The notes beneath the pieces were generated by a model. The model made no database searches. It was not told the DNA's origin and saw nothing but the letters and a program-made list of their open reading frames with translations. A program made the translations under genes and the position numbers. Shown here in pieces: positions 53,601 to 64,000 of a DNA stretch of 64,000 nucleotides. Origin of the DNA: Xiphophorus maculatus (Eukaryota > Chordata > Actinopteri > Cyprinodontiformes > Poeciliidae); contig NC_036447.1 in NCBI RefSeq assembly GCF_002775205.1, positions 10,590,501-10,654,500 of the forward strand, read 5' to 3'. Within the stretch, counting starts at the first letter, position 1, and every line of letters starts with the position of its first letter.

Positions 53601-53773
53601 TCAGACAGTGTGGCGCAGGGGTCAGATGAATTACGTCAAACAGACAGACACTGAGTCAGGGAGTAAAGTCCAACTCATCACTGGAAATATCAGGCGTGGG
53701 TCTCACACACAAACACCCCCCCATGCCCACACACGCACACAGACATGTATTGCAGGAAGACAAGCCTATTCTC

Positions 53774-54123
53774 GGGTGTTGCATGCTGGCACAGTTGCTT
53801 TGCTGCAAGAAGGTCCAGGGTCCAAATCCTGACCTGGGATCTCCCTGCATGGAGCGTACATGTTGTATGCTCTGTATTTGAGCATGCTCTGCTCAAATGC
53901 AGAGAGTTAAAAACACATCGGTTAAGTTAAGTGCTGTCTATAAATTGTCCATAGGTGTGAGTGTATGCGTGCAAGATTGCTTGTCCTGTGTTGCCCTGCG
54001 ATGAACTGGTGACTTGTCCACGGTGAATCCTGCCTCTCGCCCAGTGACTGCTGGAGATAGGTTACAGCCTCCCAATAACCCTGCAAGGATAAGTTGGTAT
54101 AATGAATGGATGGATGGATAGAG
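53774..54123 (+). mobile_element. tRNA-derived SINE with 12-bp target duplication
   Basis: The head carries a tRNA-like B box (GGTCCAAATCC at 53819-53829). The body reads TGCCCTGCGATGAACTGGTGAC and GGAGATAGGTTACAGCCTCCC. The tail is AATGGATGGATGGATA. The direct repeat AAGCCTATTCTC flanks it (53762-53773 and 54124-54135). Confidence 0.85.
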
Positions 54124-54419
54124 AAGCCTATTCTCATTCCAACTGATGCACACAGTTTCTTTTTTTATCAAAAATGTTTGCTCAGCTCTTTGAGTCATTG
54201 ATCTCAGGTGTTACAGCCTCTTCCAATCCCATAGGTGCATAAAACCTGCAGACTGTGTTTACAAACACTGAAAGCATAGATTGCTCTCAGAAGCTGCTTA
54301 GAAATCTGCTAACTATTAAATATTCCACAGTCAGCTGTCAGTGGTATAACAAAGGGGAAAAGATTGGGAATGAAAGCAACCAAGGCACATAGTGGTAGGA
54401 CACTTAAAAGCACAGAGTG

Positions 54420-55125
54420 GGGTCAGTGGCTGCTCAGGAGCATAGTGCGCTGAAGTCACCAACTTTCTGCAGTGTCAATAGTTCATGCAATGTGACCTTC
54501 AGACTTGCTTATATACAGTGCATACAGAGATTCAGTGAATTGTTTCCATGGATGAGCAGGTACATCCAAGTCTTACATCACCAAGTGCAACACAAAGCTT
54601 TGATCGTAGTTGTGTAGCTGCCAGTGGAGTCAGTGGAGATGTGTTCTCTGGAATGACAAATCACGCCTTTCTGTCTGGCAATTCAATGGATGAGTCTGGG
54701 TTTGGCAGTTGCCATGAGAACGGCACTTACCTGACTGCATTTTGTCAAGTGTAATGTGTGGTGCAGACTGGATTATGGTGTGGGGTTGTTTTTCAGGAGA
54801 TGAGCTCTCACTGCTTCAGTGTACCAAGACATTTAGGACTGCTTCACACTCAGTTTGAGAATGGTCCCTTGCTGTTTTAACATGGCTTTGCTTGTGTCCA
54901 CAAAAAAGGGTCGGTAGAAACACAGACAAGCGAGTTTTATATGGTCTGCACAGAGTCTTGACCTCAAGCCGGTAGAACAGTTTCAGGATGAAATAGTGCA
55001 ACAAAAAAATAAATATGTAAAACAGGCCTTCTCTACTGTCATCAATGCTGGTCTCACAGAAACACCTCTGGAAGAATGATCTAAAAACTCAACCTTTAAC
55101 CTTGTGGGAAGTCATACAGGGTGAA
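54420..55125 (+). pseudogene. Tc1/mariner transposase pseudogene
   Basis: Homologous to fish Tc1/mariner (IS630-type) transposases through most of its length. Recognisable words encode SLTSPSATQSFD, a WSDESRF-like region, PGENGTYL, a VWGCFSG-like block (ATTATGGTGTGGGGTTGTTTTTC) and an SPDLKPVEQ-like block (GTCTTGACCTCAAGCCGGTAG). Several frameshifts and stops, and the catalytic triad frame is broken. Confidence 0.75.
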
Positions 55126-55764
55126 ACAATTTTATATAAATGCATTTACATATCTGCCAACAAAAGGCCAGTAACCCAATACTTCAGGCAATTCAGTGCA
55201 CAAAACATCTTAGCAAGATTTAGCTTCTGAGATGTTTTAGCAACAAAACAAAACAAAAAATCCAGAGGTAAGTTTTTGTGGCAGCCTAAATTGATTTGTG
55301 CTGCTTTTGTTGTGCTATAGCTCAACCTCCATCACATAAAATCAAGACAAACATTTTTCAGTCTCTGAAACACAGATTCTTAAATAGATTAAGGTCATGA
55401 GTTTGACTGGGCTGCTTGTGTATGTGAAAATACTTTAAGCTAAACGTTTCCATTTTAGCTCTGTTGTTTAGTGTGGTTGTTCTGTTAGAATGAGAACCCT
55501 CCATACCAGTTACAAGTTTTGCATAAACAGGTATGAGTAATATTTGATTAACAGCGTCCAAATGCAAATTTCACCAGTGGAAATACCTTGGTCGTGGTTC
55601 AGTTTTTTTGCATTGAGGTTCTGTGAAGTTACTGTTAGTATTTGGAGAAGACAGATGGCAAATGGCAGGGAAATCCTCAGAGTGGGGAGGATGCTAAAAG
55701 CACTTCACACCTGGGCTGAGCCAGTTTTTGCCATTTGAACAAATTTTAACTAAAGCTTTTTCAT

Positions 55765-55798
55765 ATTTGTAAAATGCTTTATGAAGCATTTTACAAAT
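55765..55798. repeat. Perfect 15-bp hairpin
   Basis: ATTTGTAAAATGCTT, loop TATG, then the exact inverse. Confidence 0.9.
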
Positions 55799-55975
55799 AA
55801 ATGCTTTTAGTGCTACAAATAGCACTGAGAGGATGTTAATCATTTACATGTTCACAAAGAACTGCCGCTGAGATAGTTACTGCTTTCTCAGCCAAAGTAC
55901 ATCAGTGATTCCACAGGAGCTTACACAGGTGAAAGCTGTAAGCTGTATCAGCCGGAGTCACGAGTCCTGCCAGCC

Positions 55976-56165
55976 AGGGGCGGTTGTAAAGAGGGGCCAA
56001 CAGGGGTCAGTGCCCCTGTAGAACAGATCTGGACCCGTTCTACAGGGGTCAGTTCATTACAAATGAATTTAAGATTCAGAATCACATTTTACATCTTCTA
56101 AATCTGTGTGCCCCCATGAAACAACCTTTCCACTGGTAAATTCATTCCAGAACCACCACTGCCAC
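55976..56165. mobile_element. Decayed hAT-type MITE
   Basis: The left end CAGGGGCGGTTGTAAAGAGGGG mirrors the right end ATTCCAGAACCACCACTG. An inner inverted repeat (CCCCTGTAGAAC...GTTCTACAGGGG) lies at 56017-56047. Confidence 0.5.
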
Positions 56166-56648
56166 CAGCCAGTCTTTCAAGATAAAAACTACAGGACCCG
56201 GTAAAGTACAGAACCGTACCACTGTGATGTGGTGGCACAAACTACAACCTGACACACAAATTCAAAAGTTTACACCAATCTAAGCAGACTGATGAGTCAC
56301 AGGCAGTGAGTGACCTAATCCAACAAAACTGTAGGGCAGTGAACAAAGTTCGGTTGAGATAATGGCAACAAACTTAATATTGGTTAAAGTGTAAACCTTT
56401 AATATCTCGTCCTGTACAAATACATTACAGTAAATTTAAAAAACCATAAAAAAATACGACTCTTGTCAGATTAGAAGATAGCCTTTATGTTTAATACTTA
56501 GTACTTTAAGGCCTCAATAAGTCCTCAGTTCTGTATTACTAATTCATTTTGGTTTGATGCAATGTTCTAATCTGCAAGTGTAAAAACATCATATTTAACA
56601 GCAATAAAGGCTTTTAAAAAATCAGTCTGGGTGTAAATAATCTATAAT

Positions 56649-56808
56649 GCAGGGGTGTTCAAAGTCGGTCTCAAGCCTGTGGGGCTTAGCTCCTTCCCTG
56701 GTTCAACACACCTGAATAAAAACTACAGGCCTCTGCAGAACTTGAAGAAGGAGTTAATGGGACTATTTGAATCAGCTGTGTTGGAACAGAGACACATCTA
56801 AAACGCGT
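56649..56808. mobile_element. Decayed hAT MITE (family of 9424)
   Basis: Starts GCAGGGGTGTTCAAAGTCGG. The body has TTCAACACACCTGAATAAAAAC, and it ends near GACACATCTAAAAC. Same family as 9424-9649. Confidence 0.6.
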
Positions 56809-57693
56809 TACACTTAGTGAATTGTGTTATTAAAGTAAATTAACTTTTCAATAATATTCTAATTCATTAAGATACAAATCTATAGATGTCATTTTCAGTT
56901 TGAATTATTAAAATCAGCCTAAATAAAGATTTCCGTCTGAGTGTTCCACAAATTATATGACATCTGTCTACAGCAAAACAATTACTGACTATTACTTCAC
57001 AGAACCTCACTTAAAAAAAAAGAAACAACCTTTCAGATCCTTCTCTTGGTAAATGAAAGAGCACCCTTCATTGTTTTCTTGAAACAACATGCCTTTAACA
57101 GTTTGACACTTGATATTAAATGTTATTACATCAATTAAATATATACTAAATGTCTTCTTCATTAAGGATGAAACGCTGCCTGTTGACTGTGGTGACTTGG
57201 CAAATTATGAATTATTTTGTTTATTTAACCTTAGAGACGGAGAATTATTTATGTCCCAAACAGGGGACCTAAAAATCACGAGGCATTAGAATAACACACG
57301 CAAATAATTAAATTGAGTGGTTTGCACTCTGAGGTGGAACCCAAAGATGTGAAAGATTTATACTCTAATTGGAGTGGAAATGTGTTTATTAGGCTCAGCA
57401 GTTAGTTTATAGGATTGGGAATGAGGATGCTGGCAATCAGGATATAAAAAAATGTGTGTGCATGGGTGTATTTGCGTGTGTGTGTGTCAGTGTTAACAAG
57501 AGAGACAAATAGGACACACAAACAGGAACGAAGAGACAGAGAGAGGCAGGTGCATCACTAATGGCTTTTTAAAAAGGTTACAGCATAGAGCTCTTCTTTT
57601 CTAATGGGGCTCTGGCTGTGCTTGAGAAGCAATTTCCGGAAAAGATAATGTTGTCGAGAGTCCAGAGAGTTCTGTCTGAGTGTGTGTGTGCGT

Positions 57694-57716
57694 TTGTGTG
57701 TGTGTGTGTGTGTGTA
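57694..57716. repeat. (TG)n microsatellite
   Basis: GT/TG run with interruptions upstream (57678-57716). Confidence 0.85.
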
Positions 57717-58599
57717 CATACGTCTTGTTGTTAACAAGACTGACAACCACAAATTCAGAGGAACACAAAGAGGAGGTGGGACAAGATCGGGGCAGTTGTG
57801 AGACAGACTGACAAAGAGAGAAATTTTCTGTCTGCCATTAAATTGCTTCATTAGATTGATGACTAATGTGTGTTATGGTCCATCAGAGGCTTCAGTGAGA
57901 AAAGATACACAGATTTTGGATTCTTCGCATTTTAGCGTCCTAATTTGTTGTTTACTACCAGAAGCTTTCAACCTAGTGATTTTTTTTTTCCTGAAAGCCT
58001 TATTATTAGGCACAGTTAAACAGCACCACCCTGTGCTCATGGTGGCCTAGTGCAACCGTTATGATATTTATGAGCAGGCATTTTAGTGACGTTTTTAGGA
58101 ACACATTTTCAGTTTTAATGTGATTAGAATATAAAGGTCTGACCTTAATAATATTGAGCATTTAAGAAGAGAGATCTGTGGCAGAAAACCAACAATGAAA
58201 AAAAATGGAATTGGAATGAAAGGCCTCACCAAAGTTGTATTATTAACTATGCCAATTCATAAGGTAGTTATTTATATTAATGTATTAATATTCAATCTGA
58301 TTCAATGAAATAGTCTTTTAAATCTTTAAAAAATCTTTATGTCTGAGGGGTAAATTCTCTTTGTCATGTAACCTAAACTGCACACTTCTAAGGAATGAAA
58401 GGATTCTGAAAACATATTTGTTCTTACGATCAAAGAAATAACTTTTCAATGTAAATCTATTTGATTATATTTGATCTATCACACATAATATATTTTGACA
58501 ATCTCAGGGGCAGATTTTCTTTTGTCAGAATGTAAAATGTGTCCATCATTGTGTGCACATTTATGTTCAAATGATAATTAATAATGGCACTTAGTTGAG

Positions 58600-58785
58600 G
58601 TGTGTGTATACATTGGAGCTTGTAGGTGTATATTTAATAATGTTTGGATTAGGGAAAAGCCACAAAATCATCCAAGTTGTTCGTTATTTACACTGGGATA
58701 AGAACAGTTTAAATAAATCCTTAAACAATCTGACCGTCATGCCAATAACGACTGTATGTAAACTTCTGACCTGAACTGTATTCAT
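58600..58785. mobile_element. Tc1-like terminal remnant
   Basis: Ends in ACTGTATGTAAACTTCTGACC then TGAACTGTA, the standard terminus of fish Tc1-like elements. Confidence 0.6.
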
Positions 58786-59481
58786 ATTCCATCATTTCTG
58801 CAAGCTGCCTACCTGTATGTGTAATTTTCAGAACATGAAGTAAGGAAACATTTGTTCAAGATCACAGTAACGAGAGAGAAAGTCTTTCTTTTACGGCAGC
58901 CTGAATCAAAGCTCAGACAATCAGAGGTAAGAAAAGCGTGAAATTGTATTTGTTGAGAGATGTAGAAAGGGATTGCAATCTAATTTCCCTTTTTTGACTG
59001 ATGTTGAAAGACTAATGTCCTGTGGGACATTCTTTGTGAGCACAATCCTGAGGAATAGTAAGAAGTCAAATGAAAGATTATATTTATTGTGGTGTTTATG
59101 CTAAACTGTGTGGAATTAGGGCATCAACATTTTTATGTGACATGCAATGAAACAACAACAATAAAAAAAAAATCCACTTTAGTTCTTACTGAGACTCCTA
59201 AATAACACAGACTTATTGTTGATGTCACATGGAAATGGGGATTTGAGTGGCTGTGGCACAAGATGAGTATTTTCTCTGCCAAATGGAAGCGCCGTGGTTT
59301 GATCTCTCACTTCTCTAGTTTACATATTCTCCTTGGGCCGGGCAATGAAAGCAACAATAACCTCGATGTTTTCATCAGCAGTAGTGTAAAAACAGAAAAA
59401 CCAATACATACAGGCTAGGAGTCTGTAAAGGGTCAGTGATCTATAACAGCAACAGCTGTATAAATAATAGAAATGCATTTA

Positions 59482-60193
59482 CAGCGCCGTGCAAAAGTAT
59501 TCATAACACATTTTAATACATTACAACCAGAGCTTTTAGTAGGATTTTAGACTAGCAACAAGTAGTGCATAATTATGAAATGTACATTAGGAAAATTTAT
59601 CAAAATAGCTTTACAAGTAAATCTGAAAAGTATGGTGACCATTTCTGTTCAGCCCCCTGATCTCTAATGCAATCAACTGCCTTCATCAACCGAGTTTATC
59701 TGTTTGTGATTTTATGTCATGTTAAATAAAGGTTTACTGTGTGAACAAGCAGCATTGTGAAGAGAAGACTGAGGAACACAATAGCCTGTTGCTGAGAAGT
59801 TCAAAACAGAGTTAGATTTTAAAACATATCATGCTTTGAACATCTAAAAAATAACAGTTCAATCCAATATCCAGAAAAAATATGGTGAGCAATAAAAAAA
59901 AGCCTATTGATGACATAGATGACTGCCTATAGCAGAGATATCCCTAAATGACTTGCAGCTCTACACAAAGAATAATGTGGTTCTACAAAGTATTGACTCT
60001 GCAGGGGCATATGCAAATGGATGTTGCACTTTTAAGATTTTTATTTGTAAAAAAGTTAAAACCATACATAATTTGTCTTTGAATTCACAATTGCATATCA
60101 CTTTGGGTTGGTTTACCACATAAAATCACAATAGAAGGCAGCTAAGATTGTGGGTTTAATGTCAGAGAATGCAAATACTCTTGCAAGGCACTG
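59482..60193. mobile_element. Non-autonomous Tc1-like element
   Basis: The left end CAGCGCCGTGCAAAAGTATTC is the inverse of the right end AATACTCTTGCAAGGCACTG. About 712 bp with both ends kept and no coding capacity. Confidence 0.75.
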
Positions 60194-60430
60194 TGAATTT
60201 ACATTTAATGTTTAAGGCTCTTGTTGGAGCCTTACCTAGTAAAAAAAACCTAGTAAAAAGTCAAATCTGCGTCTGTATAAAAGAATCTTACATCACTAAG
60301 TGGTAATTGCAGTTTATTTTGGTAAATAAATACAAAACAGAGACTTTAACATGAAAATAACGTTATCTCGCCAGACGGGGTGTAGTATTTTTTTTTTCTT
60401 AAAAAAAGAAGAAAATAAAAACAGACTTAC

Positions 60431-60518
60431 AATACTGTAGGTAATCTCAAAGCTATAATGAGCACCTTCTGCTTTAACCGGCATTGTTAGGACGCCTTGG
60501 CAGGGGTCCTTCGGAGGC
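60431..60518 (-). CDS. Isolated exon-like segment, unidentified
   Basis: A consensus acceptor (TTTGTAACTGCAG) and donor (AGTATT|GTAAGT) bound 88 bases. These are open in one frame (phase 1, 29 codons, starting PPKDPCQGVLTM and ending YSFEITYSI) and G/C-richer than the surroundings. I do not recognise the protein, and no partner exon was found on either side. It may be chance. Confidence 0.25.
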
Positions 60519-60636
60519 CTGCAGTTACAAACGAATGTGAGTGTGTAATTATAGCAGCTACTTTTGACAGTTTAACTTAAGAAAAACAGGCTGCCAAATT
60601 AACAGTTGTGCTGCCTTACAATGTGCTCATTATAAA

Positions 60637-60715
60637 TACGCACACACACAGACACACCCACGCACACACAGATCTAAATAAGTCCAAACACACACACAGC
60701 AAACGCACACACATA
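60637..60715. repeat. CA-rich simple repeat
   Basis: Interrupted (CA)n and CGCACACA units. Confidence 0.7.
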
Positions 60716-61095
60716 AGAAACCCATTAGGACGTCTTGTATATAACACACTTTCTTCTTACTTTAAGAACCTGCAGTTTTCTTTTAAACTGAGCAGAGCTG
60801 AGCCAGCTGTGAGCCATACACATCGACTGCAGGCTGGCTTGATTTTAAACTCTTCTTCACTGAGCTACATTCCTGCTTTACAGCCGTCCACCATGCCGCA
60901 AGAACATTTCAGGTAGCTTCACATTATCAAAACCATACAAAACTGGATGATAACATCATATATGTTTGAAGAAACCTAAGCACTGTACAATACTCTACCA
61001 AAGTCAGAGGTCTCAATGCCGCCAATAAACTCAGTGTGTGGAAAACATGTTGAAGAGAAGCCTTTGAATGACTGGACCAGATAGATTCAGTCAAA

Positions 61096-62750
61096 TTAGG
61101 CATGGGCTGCTCACAGGTATCAAGGTATTGCAAGGATTTAAAACAATTTTCAAATTGTTAAAAGTTTCTGTCTTGGCATTTTCATGGCTTGCAGGATTTT
61201 TTAAAATGAGATGCCAAATAAAGTGCTTGAGTGACTGGAGATTTATTATTCTGAGGCACAGAAGTGGTGCACTGCCCCTAACAACATGCTGCTGCTCACT
61301 GCCAGTTAGCTGGTTAAAAAAAAAGGCTACAAATGTATTCACTCTCCAAGGAATAAGAGAAATTTAGCTGGAAATATTTTCGGTAGAATGAAATACGGAC
61401 AGTTAAGGAGTCTTGCCAGAATATCAACACAGTGTTTGAGTCGTCATTGTTCCCGTTTAAGAGACAAATTGTCCTTAATGGGAAAACTGCTGATTTCTTC
61501 ACTGTATTTCTTCAAAAAAAAAAGCTTTGCTGTTTTGTTTCTTTTTCTACTTCTACTCTGACACATCTGCCATCTAGTGATTAGAGTTATAACCAGTTGA
61601 GCTTAATTTTTCTCATTTAGATATCAAATAGCTACATTTGTATCTACTCTATGTGCTTTATTCAACTAAAAAACCTACTCTTTATTTAGCACCTGTATCA
61701 AAATAAAACAAACATAATTTGCTTTTCACATAATTAGAAGAATTCTGCTCACCTTACAATGCAAGTAAAAAATAACTTAAGTTTGAGGGGTTTTTGTTCT
61801 TGTTTTATTTTGGCATATATGTTACTACACTTCGTCACTTTCTTACTCCTTCTTACTCAGTATACAGAAAGCTTTTTGTCAACGGTAGCTGGCAGGCTTT
61901 CGCCAACGATCAAAAACTATTTTTAAGCCAAACCTTGTTAAGCAAACACCTACTCATGAAAGAGGGGCTGGAAGTGGATATGACTATTTGTCCTTAGTGG
62001 GAAATGACTATTTAATTGTAGTTGCCTAAGCAAATTAAAATGTAGAGAGAGCAAAATTTGATTTAGTTTGAGAGTTTGGTGATAATTCATTCCTACAGAG
62101 CTGTTGGCTGTCCTCCATTTTGCTAAATTCAGACAGAATGAATCAATGCTGCCAATATATTAGTAAAACAAACAAAAACATTTCATAGATGAAGCAATGA
62201 AGAAACAAATGTAGAAATTTAAGATGCAAATAATGGAATGTGAGGCTTCAAGTGAAAAATCTTGACGTAGACTTAATTACCAGATTTCTTTCCTTCAAAT
62301 TAAAAAATACTTTATTAATCCCAAAAGGAAATTAAATGTTGTTGTAGCTAATTAATTAAGATCCTTGAAGGTATAAGTCAGTAAGTCATTATTGTCCTGA
62401 CAGGCTTTAATAACTTCTGTTTTTTTCTATTTATTTTGTATTTTAAATTTTGCATCATGTTTTTATTGTTTCATGTAACCAAAACCCCAAGTACGTACTG
62501 ACAGTACAAATGGTGAAATTTATGGTCTTTGTTAATACCATACCATATTAATTTCAAGTCAGTGAATTAAAAAAAAAAAGGGTTAAATTTACATCTTAAA
62601 AACCCTGCAGAAACCCTATGGTTTAAATAGAAGCAATTAGATCATATTGCACGTTTCTTAAACTCATTTAAATACCTTGATACTGTGAAACCGTGGGGCT
62701 TTTACTCAGGGTCATCATAATGTGAAAATATTATGCTGCTCCATGCCTAA
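61096..62750. mobile_element. DNA transposon relic with TTAGGCATGG ends
   Basis: The left end TTAGGCATGGGCTGCTCACA plus GGTATCAAGGTATT mirrors the right end AATACCTTGATACTGTGAAA ... GCTCCATGCCTAA. In the right copy a 50-base interruption separates the two halves. The 1.65-kb interior has no transposase frame. Superfamily not clear (hAT-like). Confidence 0.55.
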
Positions 62751-63374
62751 TTCAAACAGCAGCCAGCTTTCTTCTTTAAAATCCAGTTTGATGTTTTTGT
62801 AAAATTTAACTGACTTTAGATGTAAGAAGTACCATGTTGCCATCTATTTAGATTTGCATTAATAGAGAAAATATGAGACATAAATTTGGTTAATAGATTA
62901 TGGGAAGTACTAAAAAAGTAATGCTTTTTACTTCTAGTGAACAATAAAAATGCCACATGGAGATTTTGCACAGCATGGACACCAAACTAACAGACATCTG
63001 AAACACACTGTAACATTAATGTTATAGTATTGAAAAGTTGATGACAATCCGATTCAGGAGTGAATAAACAAAAGAAAAACTGGTATCAAAAGCAAAGCCC
63101 TAGTGTGTATAAACCGCTCTTCTATCACATTGCACAATTAAAATCAAAACTGAAAATTACAACATTGTTTACTGAGTTTTAAACTGGTTCATCTGTGCTA
63201 TAATTTACAAAAGTGCTTCCCTCAACGACAACATCTCTTCTTGTGCACAGAACCAAAAATCTGTACCATATCACTCAACAGTACCAGCATTATTACATAA
63301 AGGTCTTCTTTCAGCTGTTTCCCCTAATTGTCCTGAGTATAACAAAATGATCTTGAGGAAAATCCACTTGTGAC

Positions 63375-63847
63375 CCTCAGCTCAGCTGAGTTTTTTTTTT
63401 ATTTGATTGGAAATATCAAGTCATCACCAGCCAACAGTCTTTAGAGTCACCGTTGAATCTTTGTGGAAAACCGCAAGGACACAGTATTGCTTTAACAGCT
63501 CTGGCCTTAAAGAGTCTTTTCATGGATCTTTTACACCCAAGAGAAAAGGGCGGCCATCTTGAAGGACAAAACAGAGCATCACAGGGAAAGGAGACGACAA
63601 GTCTTTGCTTCCCGGTTGGCTCCAGGCTTTGTCCTCTGTGATTAGTGAAGCCTCACACCTGCGTGGATTTGACTCGCCTCAGAGGTTTTCGTCCTTCAGG
63701 GTGGGCGGGGCAGGGCGGGGGGATTTCACGGGGCAGGTCTAGACTGAGCTGGTGAGGCAACGTCTTGAGGGGAGGAGCACATCGGGCGGGGCGGGGGGCA
63801 GGGTTGGCTGATGGTCATGTGATCTCAGAATATGGTAGCCCCGGAGC
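63375..63847 (-). other. Likely terminal exon and 3' UTR of an unidentified minus-strand gene
   Basis: A strong acceptor (TCTCCTTCTTAG, exon from 63847) is followed by early stops in two frames (one ends SGATIF, the other APGLPYSEIT) and a 34-codon frame in the third. A polyadenylation signal AATAAA lies at 63398-63403. The pattern fits a last exon with about 450 bases of 3' UTR from a gene extending beyond the right edge. The G-rich stretch inside is unusual for a 3' UTR. Confidence 0.4.
63699..63803 (+). promoter_or_regulatory. GC boxes / G-quadruplex-type runs
   Basis: GGGTGGGCGGGGCAGGGCGG (63699-63722) and CGGGCGGGGCGGGGGGCAGG (63783-63803) each have four runs of three or more G. They also contain GGGCGGGG Sp1-type boxes. 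Confidence 0.5.
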
Positions 63848-64000
63848 CTAAGAAGGAGACAGATAAAAACCAATTAGGAAAACTTTTTTAAATTTGGGAA
63901 TTTATAGTGTCAACATGAGGCTAAAATATTCCAAACCATTCAGGAATCAGATTCAAAGAGGCAACCAAGAATTCAAGTCATTCCGGTTGAATACTCTTAA

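Noticed and set aside
53333-53654. Hydrophobic Ser/Phe/Leu-rich frames that resemble membrane proteins
   Set aside because: Produced by the TTTC polypyrimidine tract.

Overview
The window looks like nuclear DNA of a ray-finned (teleost) fish. It has vertebrate intron/exon structure with GT-AG junctions and AT-rich non-coding DNA. Its repeats are typical of teleosts: Tc1/mariner relics, hAT and piggyBac-type MITEs, L2/Rex-like LINEs, and a tRNA-derived SINE ending in ATGGATGGA repeats. There is no sign of bacterial, viral or organellar organisation. The species cannot be named from the sequence.

Layout, left to right. At the left edge is a possible C-terminal end of an unidentified + strand gene (2-112). 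Next is a minus-strand exon of dand5 (charon-type Nodal antagonist, 1465-1932), with a probable upstream exon ending at 2169. After 4 kb of unassigned DNA comes a LINE fragment (6.7-7.2 kb). A complete 7-exon tetraspanin gene follows on the minus strand (8074-10089, with a 5' UTR exon and TATA-like box near 11.3 kb). A repeat-rich spacer (11.8-15.0 kb) holds a piggyBac-like element flanked by TTAA. The complete rab3d gene lies on the minus strand (coding exons 15681-23748, likely upstream exon and CCAAT box near 27.5 kb). The complete pld6 gene (29543-32541) is also on the minus strand. A nest of DNA transposons (32.8-34.8 kb) separates it from the head-to-head elof1 gene on the + strand (CDS 35742-39815, triple-CCAAT promoter at 35.3 kb).

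From 40.9 kb to the right end I find no confident coding gene. This part holds transposon relics, simple repeats, a cluster of RFX/X-box-like palindromes (43.2 kb), a GC-rich probable promoter with a splice donor on the minus strand (49.5-50.0 kb), a SINE with a 12-bp target duplication (53.8-54.1 kb), a broken Tc1/mariner transposase (54.4-55.1 kb), one isolated exon-like segment (60.4 kb), and the likely terminal exon of an unidentified minus-strand gene (63.4-63.85 kb).

The identified genes are not a pathway. They are a conserved neighbourhood: DAND5, RAB3D with an adjacent tetraspanin, and ELOF1 all lie on human 19p13. Their products act in left-right patterning (Dand5), membrane organisation (tetraspanin), regulated secretion (Rab3D), mitochondrial-surface piRNA processing and lipid metabolism (Pld6), and RNA polymerase II elongation and transcription-coupled repair (Elof1). 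I found no convincing undescribed biological system. The points most worth a second look are the start-codon question in dand5, the identity of the tetraspanin (TSPAN1-like sequence in a TSPAN16 position), the regulatory clusters and several near-perfect foldbacks.
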